Shown here: positions 12,332-20,824 of the stretch, one piece after another | Position numbering within the stretch: the first letter of the stretch is position 1 | Layout: each line of letters begins with the position of its first letter | Source: a virus | Virus record (IMG/VR): IMGVR_UViG_3300029319_000556 | Coordinates: 1-22,679 of that record | Length of the DNA stretch: 22,679 bases | Reading direction: 5' to 3' (one strand) | Position numbers and translations under genes: made by a program | Notes under the pieces: model-generated | The model's input: only the letters and a program-made list of their open reading frames with translations | The model's database searches: none | What the model was told of the DNA's origin: nothing

Positions 12332-13675
12332 TCAAAGGTATAATGCTTTTAACTCTTCAGCGTGTTCTCTTAATGCCTTGTTAACAGATTCAGTTACACC
12401 ATCTTGATACTTAACACGTTTAACCTTAGTTGCTTTCTTAGCAAGTGCTTTTTCAGAACCATCATCATCTTTATCTGATCCACATTCTTCTTTAACTGCT
12501 TTATTAGCACCTTTTAATTTCTTGTTCTTGTCAAACACTGACATAGGATCAGTTGCATCATCAATATCAGGATTAACAATTACACCTTTAACATCTTTTT
12601 CAATAAGTTCACTTCTCCAATCAGAGAATCCTTCTTTTTTAGTTCCTTTCTTTGATTTAATTGCTGCTGATACTGCTGCACGTCTCTTCATTAAATATGA
12701 ATCAGATGAATCCTTGTCACCATCGTTATCAACATCACCATCTTCCTTACCAACAGGATCAAGTTTCTTTTTCTCTTCTACATATTCTACTTCTTCTTTC
12801 TTAGCGGTCTTTGCTGAATCTTTAAATGCCTTGTCTGTAGGGGCACCCTTGTCACCTTTACTACGCATCTTCTCTCCTCTTTCTCTCTTAGCATGGATGT
12901 TAGCATAAAGACCTTTCTTTCCTTCTTCTAATTCTTCTTCATGTGGAATTGTATTTCCATCTTTATCTTTTTGATGATGTTCAGATACTGTTTCCTCATC
13001 TTCTTTAACACAATTAGGAACTTCTTTACCACCTTTCTTCTTAGTTCCTTGTGCTTTATAACCATCCCAGCACTTAGAAGCACCAACGTTAGCACGTGCT
13101 TGCTTCATACCTTCTGATAATTCTTCTCCAGAAACAATGCTTGCATATTCAACGGCAAGATCTTGCATTTTTTCTGTCCCAAAGGACTCAAGGATACCCT
13201 CAATAACATCTCCAGACAGAATAATTTTATCCATTTTGGATGCAATTTCCTGTTGTTCTGCCAAGGATAAACCCAGCATCCACGCAGATAATCTTACATT
13301 GGCACTCATCGTCTCTTCTTTAATCGGTTTAGTTTTATTTATACGTCTATTGACTTCAGTAGGTTTCTTCCACATGTCATAGTCATGTCCAGGAGTCATT
13401 CTTTCAGTAAATTTTCTGAATTTATTAGTTCCAACCAAACGATGTGTTTGATCAGCACCTGAAGTATTCCATTGTTTATATTCTTTAATATCATTAACCC
13501 ATGATCTAAACATATCACCTTCTTCAGTAACAGCAATTACATAGTTAGGTCCACGGCGATGGATTTTACCCACCTCACCGTTTGTATTTTGAACATAAGA
13601 ACCAACTTCATATAAGTTTCCATGTCTATATGAAGTATTTTTTGCTTGTTTATTAAAGTTACTAAATTCCATCAA
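12332..13675 (-). CDS. Modular probable structural protein (447 aa) with internal start
   Basis: A mosaic of short modules. Residues 17-95 hold the GNLYEVGSYVQNTNGEVGKI segment and RMTPGHDYDMW, seen elsewhere in cyanophage proteins. From Met123 (MSANVRLSAWMLGLSLAEQQ) a helical region follows, then CWDGYKAQGTKKKGGKEVPN (202-221), GLYANIHAKRERGEKM (255-270), an acidic DGDVDNDGDKDSSD loop (312-325) like Ca-binding EF-hand or dockerin loops, and YLMKRRAAVSAAI. The whole is highly charged, suiting a head scaffold or internal protein. An exact TATAAATA inside the gene lies 26 bases before the ATG of Met123, so a 325-aa late product (12332-13309) is likely as well. Function is inference. Confidence 0.8.
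   Translation of the reverse strand: MMEFSNFNKQAKNTSYRHGNLYEVGSYVQNTNGEVGKIHRRGPNYVIAVTEEGDMFRSWVNDIKEYKQWNTSGADQTHRLVGTNKFRKFTERMTPGHDYDMWKKPTEVNRRINKTKPIKEETMSANVRLSAWMLGLSLAEQQEIASKMDKIILSGDVIEGILESFGTEKMQDLAVEYASIVSGEELSEGMKQARANVGASKCWDGYKAQGTKKKGGKEVPNCVKEDEETVSEHHQKDKDGNTIPHEEELEEGKKGLYANIHAKRERGEKMRSKGDKGAPTDKAFKDSAKTAKKEEVEYVEEKKKLDPVGKEDGDVDNDGDKDSSDSYLMKRRAAVSAAIKSKKGTKKEGFSDWRSELIEKDVKGVIVNPDIDDATDPMSVFDKNKKLKGANKAVKEECGSDKDDDGSEKALAKKATKVKRVKYQDGVTESVNKALREHAEELKALYL
13336..13343 (-). promoter_or_regulatory. Internal T4-type late promoter
   Basis: Exact TATAAATA on the minus strand inside the 447-aa reading frame, 26-27 bases before an in-frame ATG (13309) that follows AAGAAGAG. 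Spacing equals that of other late promoters here. Confidence 0.65.
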
Positions 13676-14751
13676 ATAGGTTCACTATTCCTACCTTCTA
13701 TATATTCTTTTGAAAAAATGCCTGCACGAACACCAGTGACTTTATCACTCTTGTATTCAACTACTCGATACGCTTCACCTTTTCTAGCACCTAAAATAGG
13801 ATTATATCCTTCACGTTCTAATTGAGATAGTTGAGTGCTTTCTACAACTTTAGATTTAAAATTTAAATTAACTTTTCCAGGACCAGTTTTAATTAGAACT
13901 GGATCACCTTGTGCAAATAAACTAACATTGTTTTCATTCTTTCTTCCAGAACCATAATCTTTACCAAAGATTGCTTTTTGTTTTAATTGTTTATCCTCAA
14001 TCTCACGATAAAAAGCACTCCTATATGCTTGTCTATAGAAATCAGATGTTTCTTTTTTAGAAATGTCTTCTCTAAAACTTTTTACTTCTGGATGATCGTA
14101 AATAGATCCACCTGATCTAGAAGATAATCCAGAATACTGTTGAAAATCTTTTGCTCCTCGACCATCTTTATGTGATATAAAAATTTTAGATTCGCCTTTA
14201 GAATTAATACCTACAAAATCTGCTTTAGCACCTGAAGAACCAGCAACAAAACCAATAATATCTTTATAACTTTGAGATTTAATTCTCAACGTTACTGATT
14301 TCATATTACCTAGTTCTTCAATTTTTCTATTAATTTTACTTAAGATTGAAAATTCAATTTGAGTGTCTGGATAACCTTTAATTTGTCTCCAGTTATCTAA
14401 AGTTTCTAATCTTTGATTCCAATAACTTTGTTGTCTCCATTCTCTTCCTGATTTTGGTTTAATTAAAATTCTAACTTTTTCATTTTTAGTTTCAATTTCA
14501 ATAACTTCTAGGTTAGATTGGACACTAGGCATTAAACGACGTGTATGTTTAATTCTTTTAAACTTAAGAAGTTCTAGAATAGAGTCATGCAAGTTAGCAC
14601 GATAAGCAGTTTTAAACTTAACAGTTCTAGTTCCTTTACCTGTTTTACTTGGAGAAGAAATTTCTGGTTTACCAGAGTATCTTTCCTTATAAGAAGTTTT
14701 AATATTGTCTGTTAGAAAAGTTAACAGTTCTTCTGCAGTTTCAAACTTCAT
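13672..14751 (-). CDS. Protein of unknown function, possible nuclease fold (359 aa)
   Basis: Begins MKFETAEELLTFLTDNIKTS. The basic first half (KFKRIKHTRRLMPS, IEIETKNEKVRILIKPKSG) is followed by GAKADFVGINSKGESKIFIS with HKDGRGAKDFQQYSG at 174-208. The pattern, an acidic residue after a turn (Asp178), a beta hairpin and a Lys (Lys195), then FQQYSG, resembles PD-(D/E)XK-like nuclease cores, though the middle acidic residue is not clear. C-terminal strands (PVLIKTGPGKVNLNF, EAYRVVEYKSDK) form a second domain. It overlaps the next gene by four bases and has ACTAAATA 23 bases upstream. No confident function. Confidence 0.8.
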   Translation of the reverse strand: MKFETAEELLTFLTDNIKTSYKERYSGKPEISSPSKTGKGTRTVKFKTAYRANLHDSILELLKFKRIKHTRRLMPSVQSNLEVIEIETKNEKVRILIKPKSGREWRQQSYWNQRLETLDNWRQIKGYPDTQIEFSILSKINRKIEELGNMKSVTLRIKSQSYKDIIGFVAGSSGAKADFVGINSKGESKIFISHKDGRGAKDFQQYSGLSSRSGGSIYDHPEVKSFREDISKKETSDFYRQAYRSAFYREIEDKQLKQKAIFGKDYGSGRKNENNVSLFAQGDPVLIKTGPGKVNLNFKSKVVESTQLSQLEREGYNPILGARKGEAYRVVEYKSDKVTGVRAGIFSKEYIEGRNSEPI

Positions 14752-14773
14752 TAAACACTCTACTCTACAAAAA

Positions 14774-14781
14774 TATTTAGT
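14774..14781 (-). promoter_or_regulatory. Variant late promoter before the 359-aa gene
   Basis: Minus strand ACTAAATA, 23 bases before the ATG at 14751, in the 30-base gap after mazG. It is identical to the element before the tail-collar gene. Confidence 0.45.
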
Positions 14782-15195
14782 TTAAAGATCACCTTTCTTA
14801 CGGTTCTCAGAAAAATATACATCAAACGATCCCTTAGGATAACGCTTCTCTAGTTTTTTGACATTGGTAGCAATTACATCATCAAATGATACTTCAAGTG
14901 CCATACATGCCTGTGCCACGTACCACATAACATCACCCAACTCAATAATAAGATGCTTACGATTGTCTTTATTCCATGGTTTACCTTGGAATACCATTTT
15001 TTTAACGATCTCTAGAAACTCACCACCTTCGGCATTGATTCCAACACCACTAGTGAGGAGACGTTCAATGTTAGCACCTTCACGGTCTAACTCTCCAATA
15101 CGATCAGCGAAGTCAACGAAGTTTGTTGATGCATCAGATGTAACTGCAGAAACAAATTCTTCATAACGTTTAAAATCAATGTGCTTCTTAGTCAA
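14782..15195 (-). CDS. mazG: MazG-like nucleotide pyrophosphohydrolase (TTG start)
   Basis: All-alpha NTP pyrophosphohydrolase. The family pattern is ExxE...ExxD: Glu56, Glu59 and Glu62 in AEGGEFLEIVKK, then Glu85 and Asp88 in ELGDVMWYVAQAC. A cyanophage MazG studied in vitro hydrolysed dGTP and dCTP and not ppGpp, so a role in recycling host nucleotides is likelier than alarmone control; this is knowledge of the family, not of this protein. The only start with a good Shine-Dalgarno is TTG 15195 (GGAGG, eight bases before), giving 137 aa beginning MTKKHIDFKRYEEF; the open frame upstream to 15258 lies in the helicase gene. It overlaps the gp41 stop by eight bases. Confidence 0.88.
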   Translation of the reverse strand: MTKKHIDFKRYEEFVSAVTSDASTNFVDFADRIGELDREGANIERLLTSGVGINAEGGEFLEIVKKMVFQGKPWNKDNRKHLIIELGDVMWYVAQACMALEVSFDDVIATNVKKLEKRYPKGSFDVYFSENRKKGDL

Positions 15196-16555
15196 AATTA
15201 AATCCTCCAAATTTGGTTTTATTAGTAGATGGTTTTTCATTATCATCACCTGCATCAATCATACCGTCTTGTGCAGATTGTTCACAATCATACAACTTCA
15301 TCTTTGCTCTGTCAATACCCACAGCAAATCTCTTATTAATTGTAAGATCATTGTATCTATTCTTTAATTGTTTTACTAAAATTTGCCCTAACTGTTCAGA
15401 TTCTTCTGTACTAATAAGAGCAAACATAAGATCAGCAGTAGCAGGGAGACCAAAAGATTCCGAAGTATCTGTAAGGTCAATATCAGTGCTACCATAACCA
15501 CTACGAGTTGTTTGAGTAGCAGATACAACTGGTACACCCTGTTCTACAGCAAGACCACGAAGTTCTTCTGCAATACCTTTAACTAAAGTATATGAGTTGA
15601 CAAATGATGCTTTGAATCTTTGTGAGGTACAAATATTAAGGTAATCTACAAAGATAATATCAGGTTTAAAACTTTTCTTAAGAGATAGATCACTAAGAAG
15701 AGATCTAAAATGTCCCACATGAGCAGATGCAGTTGGATATTCTTTGATAATAAGTTTACCACTTGTTTTCTTCATCAAGTTATTTACTTTACTTTCATAC
15801 ATTTTTCTAGGAAGTGAAGCAATATCTTGAATAGGAACACTTAAAAGATTAGCATCAATACGTTCTGCAATTTTTTCTTCTGACATTTCACAAGTAATAT
15901 ACAATACATTCTTACCTTGTAATAATGTTGATGCAGCAACATGACACATGAATAATGATTTACCTACACCAGTGCCTGCTAATGCAACGTTTAATGATTT
16001 GTTAGTAAGACCACCTTTAGTAATCTTATTAAACATTGCCAGATCAAAAGGAATCTTAGTTTCTACACGATTGTAGAAATCATATCTTTCTTGATAATCA
16101 TCAAGGTAATCATGACCAACTTTATTGTCAAAAGAAACAGAAATTGCATCAGAAAGGATAGTTGGAATTGAACCCATATCCTTTTCTTTATCATCACCTT
16201 CAGCAATTTTAATACTTTCTAAAAGTGAGAGATAAATTGCTCTATTTCTACACCATTCCTCTGTTGTATCTACTAACCATTTGTAATCAGAATTATCTTT
16301 TTCTAAATTACGTATAGCAGAACTAACATTTTTAAATGTTTCTTCACTAAGGTGAGATGCTCCTTGGAGATCTACTTCTAATGATTCTTTAGTAGGACAC
16401 TTCTCATACTTTTCAATAAAAGATTTGATAAGTTTGAATAAAGTTAAGTTAGTGTCTGATTCAAAATAAGAAACCTTAAGATATGGAAACACTTGACGAC
16501 GATATTCGTCGTTACATACAAGGTTCTTTATAATTGTATACTCAAGTGAGTTCAT
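15188..16555 (-). CDS. gp41: Replicative DNA helicase (T4 gp41-like)
   Basis: Hexameric DnaB-family 5'-3' helicase that opens the fork and works with the primase. The 455-aa protein has an N-terminal helical domain, then the RecA-like motor: Walker A AGTGVGKS (193-200), ITCEMSEEKIAERI (220-233) with the catalytic Glu223, Walker B IIFVDYLNI (300-308), and SATQTTRSG as the DNA-sensing H3 motif. Length and order fit T4 gp41. The ATG overlaps the stop of the oxygenase gene (ATGA); mazG begins within its last codons. Confidence 0.95.
   Translation of the reverse strand: MNSLEYTIIKNLVCNDEYRRQVFPYLKVSYFESDTNLTLFKLIKSFIEKYEKCPTKESLEVDLQGASHLSEETFKNVSSAIRNLEKDNSDYKWLVDTTEEWCRNRAIYLSLLESIKIAEGDDKEKDMGSIPTILSDAISVSFDNKVGHDYLDDYQERYDFYNRVETKIPFDLAMFNKITKGGLTNKSLNVALAGTGVGKSLFMCHVAASTLLQGKNVLYITCEMSEEKIAERIDANLLSVPIQDIASLPRKMYESKVNNLMKKTSGKLIIKEYPTASAHVGHFRSLLSDLSLKKSFKPDIIFVDYLNICTSQRFKASFVNSYTLVKGIAEELRGLAVEQGVPVVSATQTTRSGYGSTDIDLTDTSESFGLPATADLMFALISTEESEQLGQILVKQLKNRYNDLTINKRFAVGIDRAKMKLYDCEQSAQDGMIDAGDDNEKPSTNKTKFGGFNFD
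15287..15315 (-). promoter_or_regulatory. Candidate sigma70-like promoter of mazG
   Basis: Minus strand TTGACA, 17 bases, TATGAT, inside the 3' end of the helicase gene and 92 bases before the mazG TTG. It encodes part of gp41, so chance is not excluded. Confidence 0.35.
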
Positions 16556-17091
16556 AAGTAATGCAAATAAGTGCTCATAATATATTTGTCCTCGCTTATT
16601 GTAGGTTTACCTTTATGAGGTATCATCCACAACGGAGGAAAGACAATCATTCTACCACGTTTTGGTCTAATGAATTTGTCTATACCAGGAAAACATGTTT
16701 CACCACCTTCTGTAACATCGTTTAAATAAACAAGAAAAGCAATAAACCTTTTTGCTGATATATGATCCCCAACATCGACGTGGGTATCAAATTGATCGTC
16801 AGTATTCTTTCTGTATCTTTTTACTCTAGGAAACTCATAGGTATAATTTTGAGGTAACCAAGGATCACATCCAACACTGTCTATGTAACAATCTAGATAT
16901 GGACTGATCTTATCAATACATTCAGGAACCATAGATTTATCAAAAACCAATTCATAAAACTGAGGTTTTAATTGATGATCAATAAATTTTGATTTACCAA
17001 AATCAATATAATCAATTAAGAATTGACAATACTCATTTGATAATACGTTATCATAAACTTTGATAAAATCATTTATTTTATTCAACGCCAT
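16552..17091 (-). CDS. 2-oxoglutarate/Fe(II)-dependent oxygenase (prolyl hydroxylase-like)
   Basis: Uses Fe(II), 2-oxoglutarate and oxygen to hydroxylate a substrate. The 179-aa protein shows the HxD pair His104 and Asp106 (FDTHVDVGD), the distal His159 (MIPHKG), and Lys169 (EDKYIMSTYLHY) where a basic residue binds the 2-oxoglutarate carboxylate. GGETCFPG and GRMIVFPPLW are typical of P4H-like folds. Substrate is unknown; phage relatives are proposed to act on protein or DNA bases, not shown here. ATG 17091 lies in the uvsX 3' end (14-base overlap); a TTG at 17121 also in frame would extend the overlap to 44 bases and lacks support. It is embedded between uvsX and gp41. Confidence 0.9.
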   Translation of the reverse strand: MALNKINDFIKVYDNVLSNEYCQFLIDYIDFGKSKFIDHQLKPQFYELVFDKSMVPECIDKISPYLDCYIDSVGCDPWLPQNYTYEFPRVKRYRKNTDDQFDTHVDVGDHISAKRFIAFLVYLNDVTEGGETCFPGIDKFIRPKRGRMIVFPPLWMIPHKGKPTISEDKYIMSTYLHYL

Positions 17092-18085
17092 AGTTAAACT
17101 CTTGCCCTGCTGCCCAGTCAAGTTTTTCCATTACTTCTTCTGTGAAGTATTTTTCAGGTTCCTTGAGAATAACAGAAGGATAAACGGAAGATTCACCAAC
17201 AATAACTCTATTCCCCTTCCTCTCGAATACTCCATACTTTTCACCCAACTCCAATAGTCCGTAGTACTTGTCCAGTCCACGTGAGTCAAAAAATAATCGT
17301 GTTGCAACTTGTGAATTCTCCTTAGTGAAACGTGATTTGTTTGCTTTTACTTTAATAATATTACCTACAATATCAGTTCCATCTTTTTCTTTAGATTTAG
17401 AAAGATGAATAATAGTTGATGCAGCATATTTAAGACCACTACCACCACCCATATCAGTTGCTTCACCATATGGGTTCATTGTTTTATATGTATGGTTTGT
17501 GACAATCATAGGAACTTTTAGTTTTCCTAGTTTACTGGTAATAATTCTGAAAACTGATTTAATGACTTGTGATTTAGTCATGTCACGAACTTGTTTATCA
17601 GACAAAGCATCATCTAATTCTTTTGTTGATGCAAGCATACCAAGAGAATCTAAGATAATTAAAAGAGGTTTACGATCTTGTTCCTTTGTTTTAATAAGGT
17701 TATCTAAGATACGAATAATTTGAGTACGAAATTCTTCAATGGTGTCTACTGGAAAATGCCAAACACGATTCTCATCTAATCCACGATTTTGAAACATGTC
17801 TGATGTAACTGCAGATTCACTATCAAAGTAAAATACAGCACCATCAGGATTTGTTTCTAAAAAATGTTGAGCAATACCAATAGCATAAAAAGTTTTACCT
17901 GTTGCTTGTTCACCAGCAATAGCAGTAATTCTATTGTCAGGGATACCACCATTGATACTACCACTAATCATGGCGTTCAGGATGTAAGATCCTGTTCCAA
18001 CAAAACATTGTTTGTTGTTTGTTTCAGAAACAACTTTAGCGTATTCATTTTTTGCTTCTTTAGCAAGTGTTTCAAAGATACTCAT
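17078..18085 (-). CDS. uvsX: UvsX RecA-like recombinase
   Basis: Strand-exchange protein for recombination-dependent replication and repair. The 335-aa protein has an N-terminal helix, Walker A GEQATGKT (58-65), FYFDSESA (85-91 region) with the catalytic Glu89, Walker B LLIILD (140-145) and the DNA-binding loop region around TNHTYKTMNPYGEATDMGGG, with GGGSGLKYAAS as loop 2. The start ATG 18085 overlaps the gp43 stop by four bases. It is the T4-typical neighbour of the polymerase and helicase. Confidence 0.96.
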   Translation of the reverse strand: MSIFETLAKEAKNEYAKVVSETNNKQCFVGTGSYILNAMISGSINGGIPDNRITAIAGEQATGKTFYAIGIAQHFLETNPDGAVFYFDSESAVTSDMFQNRGLDENRVWHFPVDTIEEFRTQIIRILDNLIKTKEQDRKPLLIILDSLGMLASTKELDDALSDKQVRDMTKSQVIKSVFRIITSKLGKLKVPMIVTNHTYKTMNPYGEATDMGGGSGLKYAASTIIHLSKSKEKDGTDIVGNIIKVKANKSRFTKENSQVATRLFFDSRGLDKYYGLLELGEKYGVFERKGNRVIVGESSVYPSVILKEPEKYFTEEVMEKLDWAAGQEFNYGVE

Positions 18086-20577
18086 ACGAATAAAAACTCC
18101 AGGTTAACTTCTTTTTCGGTTTTCCAACCAATAGTATCAAGAATAATCTTGAGAGGATCCAAAAATGATTTTTGGAATTGTCTTTTATAATCAATGTTCT
18201 TACTGACTTCAAGTTCTGTAGGAAAATTAGCAATAAAAGAAAAAACATTTTCTCCTAAAATATTAGGAGTTTGTAAATAAACAAACTTAATTTTCTCACC
18301 CTCTTGAATCAAAGGATACTTATGAATAAGTTTGTTTTTCTTTAAATGAAAATTATACAAGAGAGATCCTCGTACATGGATGGGACAACTTTTCCTATAC
18401 AGGGTAGCATCTCCTCTCCATTTTGTCAATCCATTAACACTTCTAGGAAAAGCAACATCCTCTGGAGGCATGTTATAGAAGTCAGTTTTAAACTCATCAA
18501 TGAATTTTATTAGATCTTCCTCAGTTTTAGTCATGATAATATTGAGTGCTTCTTTAATCTTAGTTCTGCATGGTGCAGGTGTAGAAGATTTAACTGCTTC
18601 AATACCCATCATTTTAAGTTTTGGTTCTGTATAACGGACTCCCTCACTATCCCATACGTTAAGAATGTATCGTTTTTTGGCAGTCCAGATTCCTTTGTCA
18701 GCAACGTTTTCACGTTTCATAATCATTTTTTGATCATATGCTGACACATACGTTGCCAGTTCTTTATATGAACCCTCAATAAAAGGTTCCAGTTTTTCTT
18801 TGCATATCTTATCAAGTATGGATACAATTGCTGTTTTTTCGCCAACCCGATTACTAAAAAATTTAGTAACGAGAGGTCCAAGATTAAGATATATTGAATC
18901 GGTGTCAGATGCGATGACATAATCTACCTCCTCCGTTTTTAACAGATTATTTAGGTAGTCATTCATCTTATTTTCTATCCAACGAATAGAAACTTGACCA
19001 GAAAGTGTGATTGCTTCTGCATTAGCAAGTTTATAATATCTAAAATATTGATTACCAATAGCACCATAAGCACTATTAAGTTGAATCTTACGTGCCATTT
19101 GGATATTATTAAATTTTGAAATATCCTTAACTAATTGTGGGGTAGGATTCTTTTCATATTCTTGTTTAGCAACAAGCATCTTTTTCTTATAGATCTTACG
19201 TTCGTTGTAGATCTTTTCCATTAACTCAGGAAGGAATCCTCGAACATCTTTTCTATATTGTGCTCCATTTGCACATACACATTGATCACCATCAATAGTT
19301 ATCTGTTGTTGCAGAATTCTATCTACAGTTGCCGATGGATGTTTTGTAGGTAATAACGTCTCTGGTGAGATATTATACTGCATAATAAGATGAGGGTATA
19401 GAGAGTTAAGGTCAAAACTAACAACCCACTCATAAAGACCTGGGACAGGTTCTTTAACATATGCACCAGCATACTTAGCATCTTTATCATTCCTTTCAAT
19501 AGGAGGAACGACAATACCTTTAGGTGTAAGATAATTATAGATGATACTATCCCACATACGAACCTGTGAGTAAACATCTTCAATATTAACCTTAGCATCA
19601 TATGCAAGATTAACAGCAAGATCAATTAGTTTCATCTTGTCTTCTAATTGATCAACTAATTCAACGTCATGAATGTTATACGTAACAAACTTTTGCCAAT
19701 TCTGAGTGTAAAAATCTCTAAAAGTTTCATACTCAGAGTGATCAAGTTTCTTTTCACCTAGTTCCACATTACAAATATGATCAAGACGATATGATTCTTG
19801 ATTAGTATAAGTAAATTTTTGATAAAGATCTAGGTAGTCAAGAATACTAACACCGATAATATCATAGTGAATATTTAAACGACCTTTAATTTCTGTTTCT
19901 TTTTCAAATACTTTATTCCATGGTGAAAGTGATTTCATATACTTTGTAGAAAGTACACGTTCTATTCGACGACATATAAAAGGAACGTCAAATAGTTTTA
20001 CATTCCAACCAGTAATAATATCAGGAGTGTTTTCTGCCCACCATTTTAAAAAATCACGTAGCATCTCTTCTTCTTTCCAGAAAACACGATACTCTACATC
20101 ATCTCGTGAATGTTCATACTCACGTGTTCCCCATACAATTATTTTCTTACTAGTAAAATCTTTAATAGAAAGACAAAGAATCTCCTCTGAAACTTCCCTA
20201 ACATTAGGAAATCCATTTTCAGAAGAGGTTTCAATATCAATGGTATAAATTTTTAACAGAGAAGTATCACAATCTAATCGCTCCTCTGGAAATTTGCTAC
20301 TAATATACTGATACAAAAATCTAGAATTACCATAGATTTTATAGTTATCTACATGTTTGTATTGTTCAATAAATTCTCTAGCATCTTTTATGGTATCAAA
20401 ATTAATCTTTTGAGCATACTCACCCTCTAGAGTTTTATATTCAGTTTTATTATTTGTTGGAGCAAAAAGAACAGGGGAGAAAACCTCTTCATATTGAACA
20501 CGTTCTCCATGATCGTATCCAATATAAAGGATTTTATCCCCAGTCAAAAACACATTACTGTAAAAGTTCTTCGTCAT
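18082..20577 (-). CDS. gp43: Family B DNA polymerase (T4 gp43-like)
   Basis: Replicative polymerase with proofreading. In the 831-aa protein the 3'-5' exonuclease carries Exo I Asp114 and Glu116 (YTIDIET), Exo II Asp197 (NVKLFDVPF), and Exo III Tyr300 and Asp304 (YNIHDVEL). The polymerase carries motif A Asp389 (SFDLNSLYP), motif B (KIQLNSAYGAIGNQ, 497-510) and motif C Asp558/Asp560 (ASDTDSIYL). The C-terminal end (EKEVNLEFLFV) may be the sliding-clamp peptide. The gene is intact and uninterrupted. Its start lies inside the preceding Sm-like gene (23-base overlap). Confidence 0.98.
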   Translation of the reverse strand: MTKNFYSNVFLTGDKILYIGYDHGERVQYEEVFSPVLFAPTNNKTEYKTLEGEYAQKINFDTIKDAREFIEQYKHVDNYKIYGNSRFLYQYISSKFPEERLDCDTSLLKIYTIDIETSSENGFPNVREVSEEILCLSIKDFTSKKIIVWGTREYEHSRDDVEYRVFWKEEEMLRDFLKWWAENTPDIITGWNVKLFDVPFICRRIERVLSTKYMKSLSPWNKVFEKETEIKGRLNIHYDIIGVSILDYLDLYQKFTYTNQESYRLDHICNVELGEKKLDHSEYETFRDFYTQNWQKFVTYNIHDVELVDQLEDKMKLIDLAVNLAYDAKVNIEDVYSQVRMWDSIIYNYLTPKGIVVPPIERNDKDAKYAGAYVKEPVPGLYEWVVSFDLNSLYPHLIMQYNISPETLLPTKHPSATVDRILQQQITIDGDQCVCANGAQYRKDVRGFLPELMEKIYNERKIYKKKMLVAKQEYEKNPTPQLVKDISKFNNIQMARKIQLNSAYGAIGNQYFRYYKLANAEAITLSGQVSIRWIENKMNDYLNNLLKTEEVDYVIASDTDSIYLNLGPLVTKFFSNRVGEKTAIVSILDKICKEKLEPFIEGSYKELATYVSAYDQKMIMKRENVADKGIWTAKKRYILNVWDSEGVRYTEPKLKMMGIEAVKSSTPAPCRTKIKEALNIIMTKTEEDLIKFIDEFKTDFYNMPPEDVAFPRSVNGLTKWRGDATLYRKSCPIHVRGSLLYNFHLKKNKLIHKYPLIQEGEKIKFVYLQTPNILGENVFSFIANFPTELEVSKNIDYKRQFQKSFLDPLKIILDTIGWKTEKEVNLEFLFV

Positions 20578-20824
20578 CAGATGGCAATTGTGATAGGAGT
20601 TTTTGATACTCCGAAAGGATATTTGAATCTGGTGTTGCTAATGTAGCAAGTGATTCAGAATATAGTAAAACATTTCTTTGGTTTGTATACCTTGGGAATG
20701 TCTTAAGTTCTCCTTCAACAATTTCCATTGGATCCGCTAGGAAACAAGAGGGTTCCATTTCCATCTCAGAAATTTGAGAAATTAAATAAGTGCCATTGCG
20801 AAGAAGTATCAATTTTATTTCCAT
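20555..20824 (-). CDS. Small Sm-like protein, paralog A (89 aa)
   Basis: Begins MEIKLILLRNGTYLISQISE. It is the shortest of three related proteins in this cluster that share the pattern K-h-h-h-L-[KR]-[SN]-G near the N-terminus, an x-x-P strand, and a C-terminal helix (PDSNILSEYQKLLSQ). It ends with an acidic tail. The N-terminal strand arrangement resembles Sm/LSm folds, which often bind RNA, but this is inference from pattern. The ATG overlaps the previous stop by one base and its end overlaps the gp43 start by 23 bases. Confidence 0.75.
   Translation of the reverse strand: MEIKLILLRNGTYLISQISEMEMEPSCFLADPMEIVEGELKTFPRYTNQRNVLLYSESLATLATPDSNILSEYQKLLSQLPSDDEELLQ

Noticed and set aside
12522-12908. 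128-codon open frame on the plus strand
   Set aside because: Antisense to the Lys/Glu-rich 447-aa gene; its Ser/Phe/Leu-rich product is what the complement of such codons gives, and no promoter or Shine-Dalgarno was seen.
14782-15258. 158-aa version of MazG
   Set aside because: The extra N-terminus is out-of-frame helicase coding sequence; TTG 15195 has GGAGG at good spacing.
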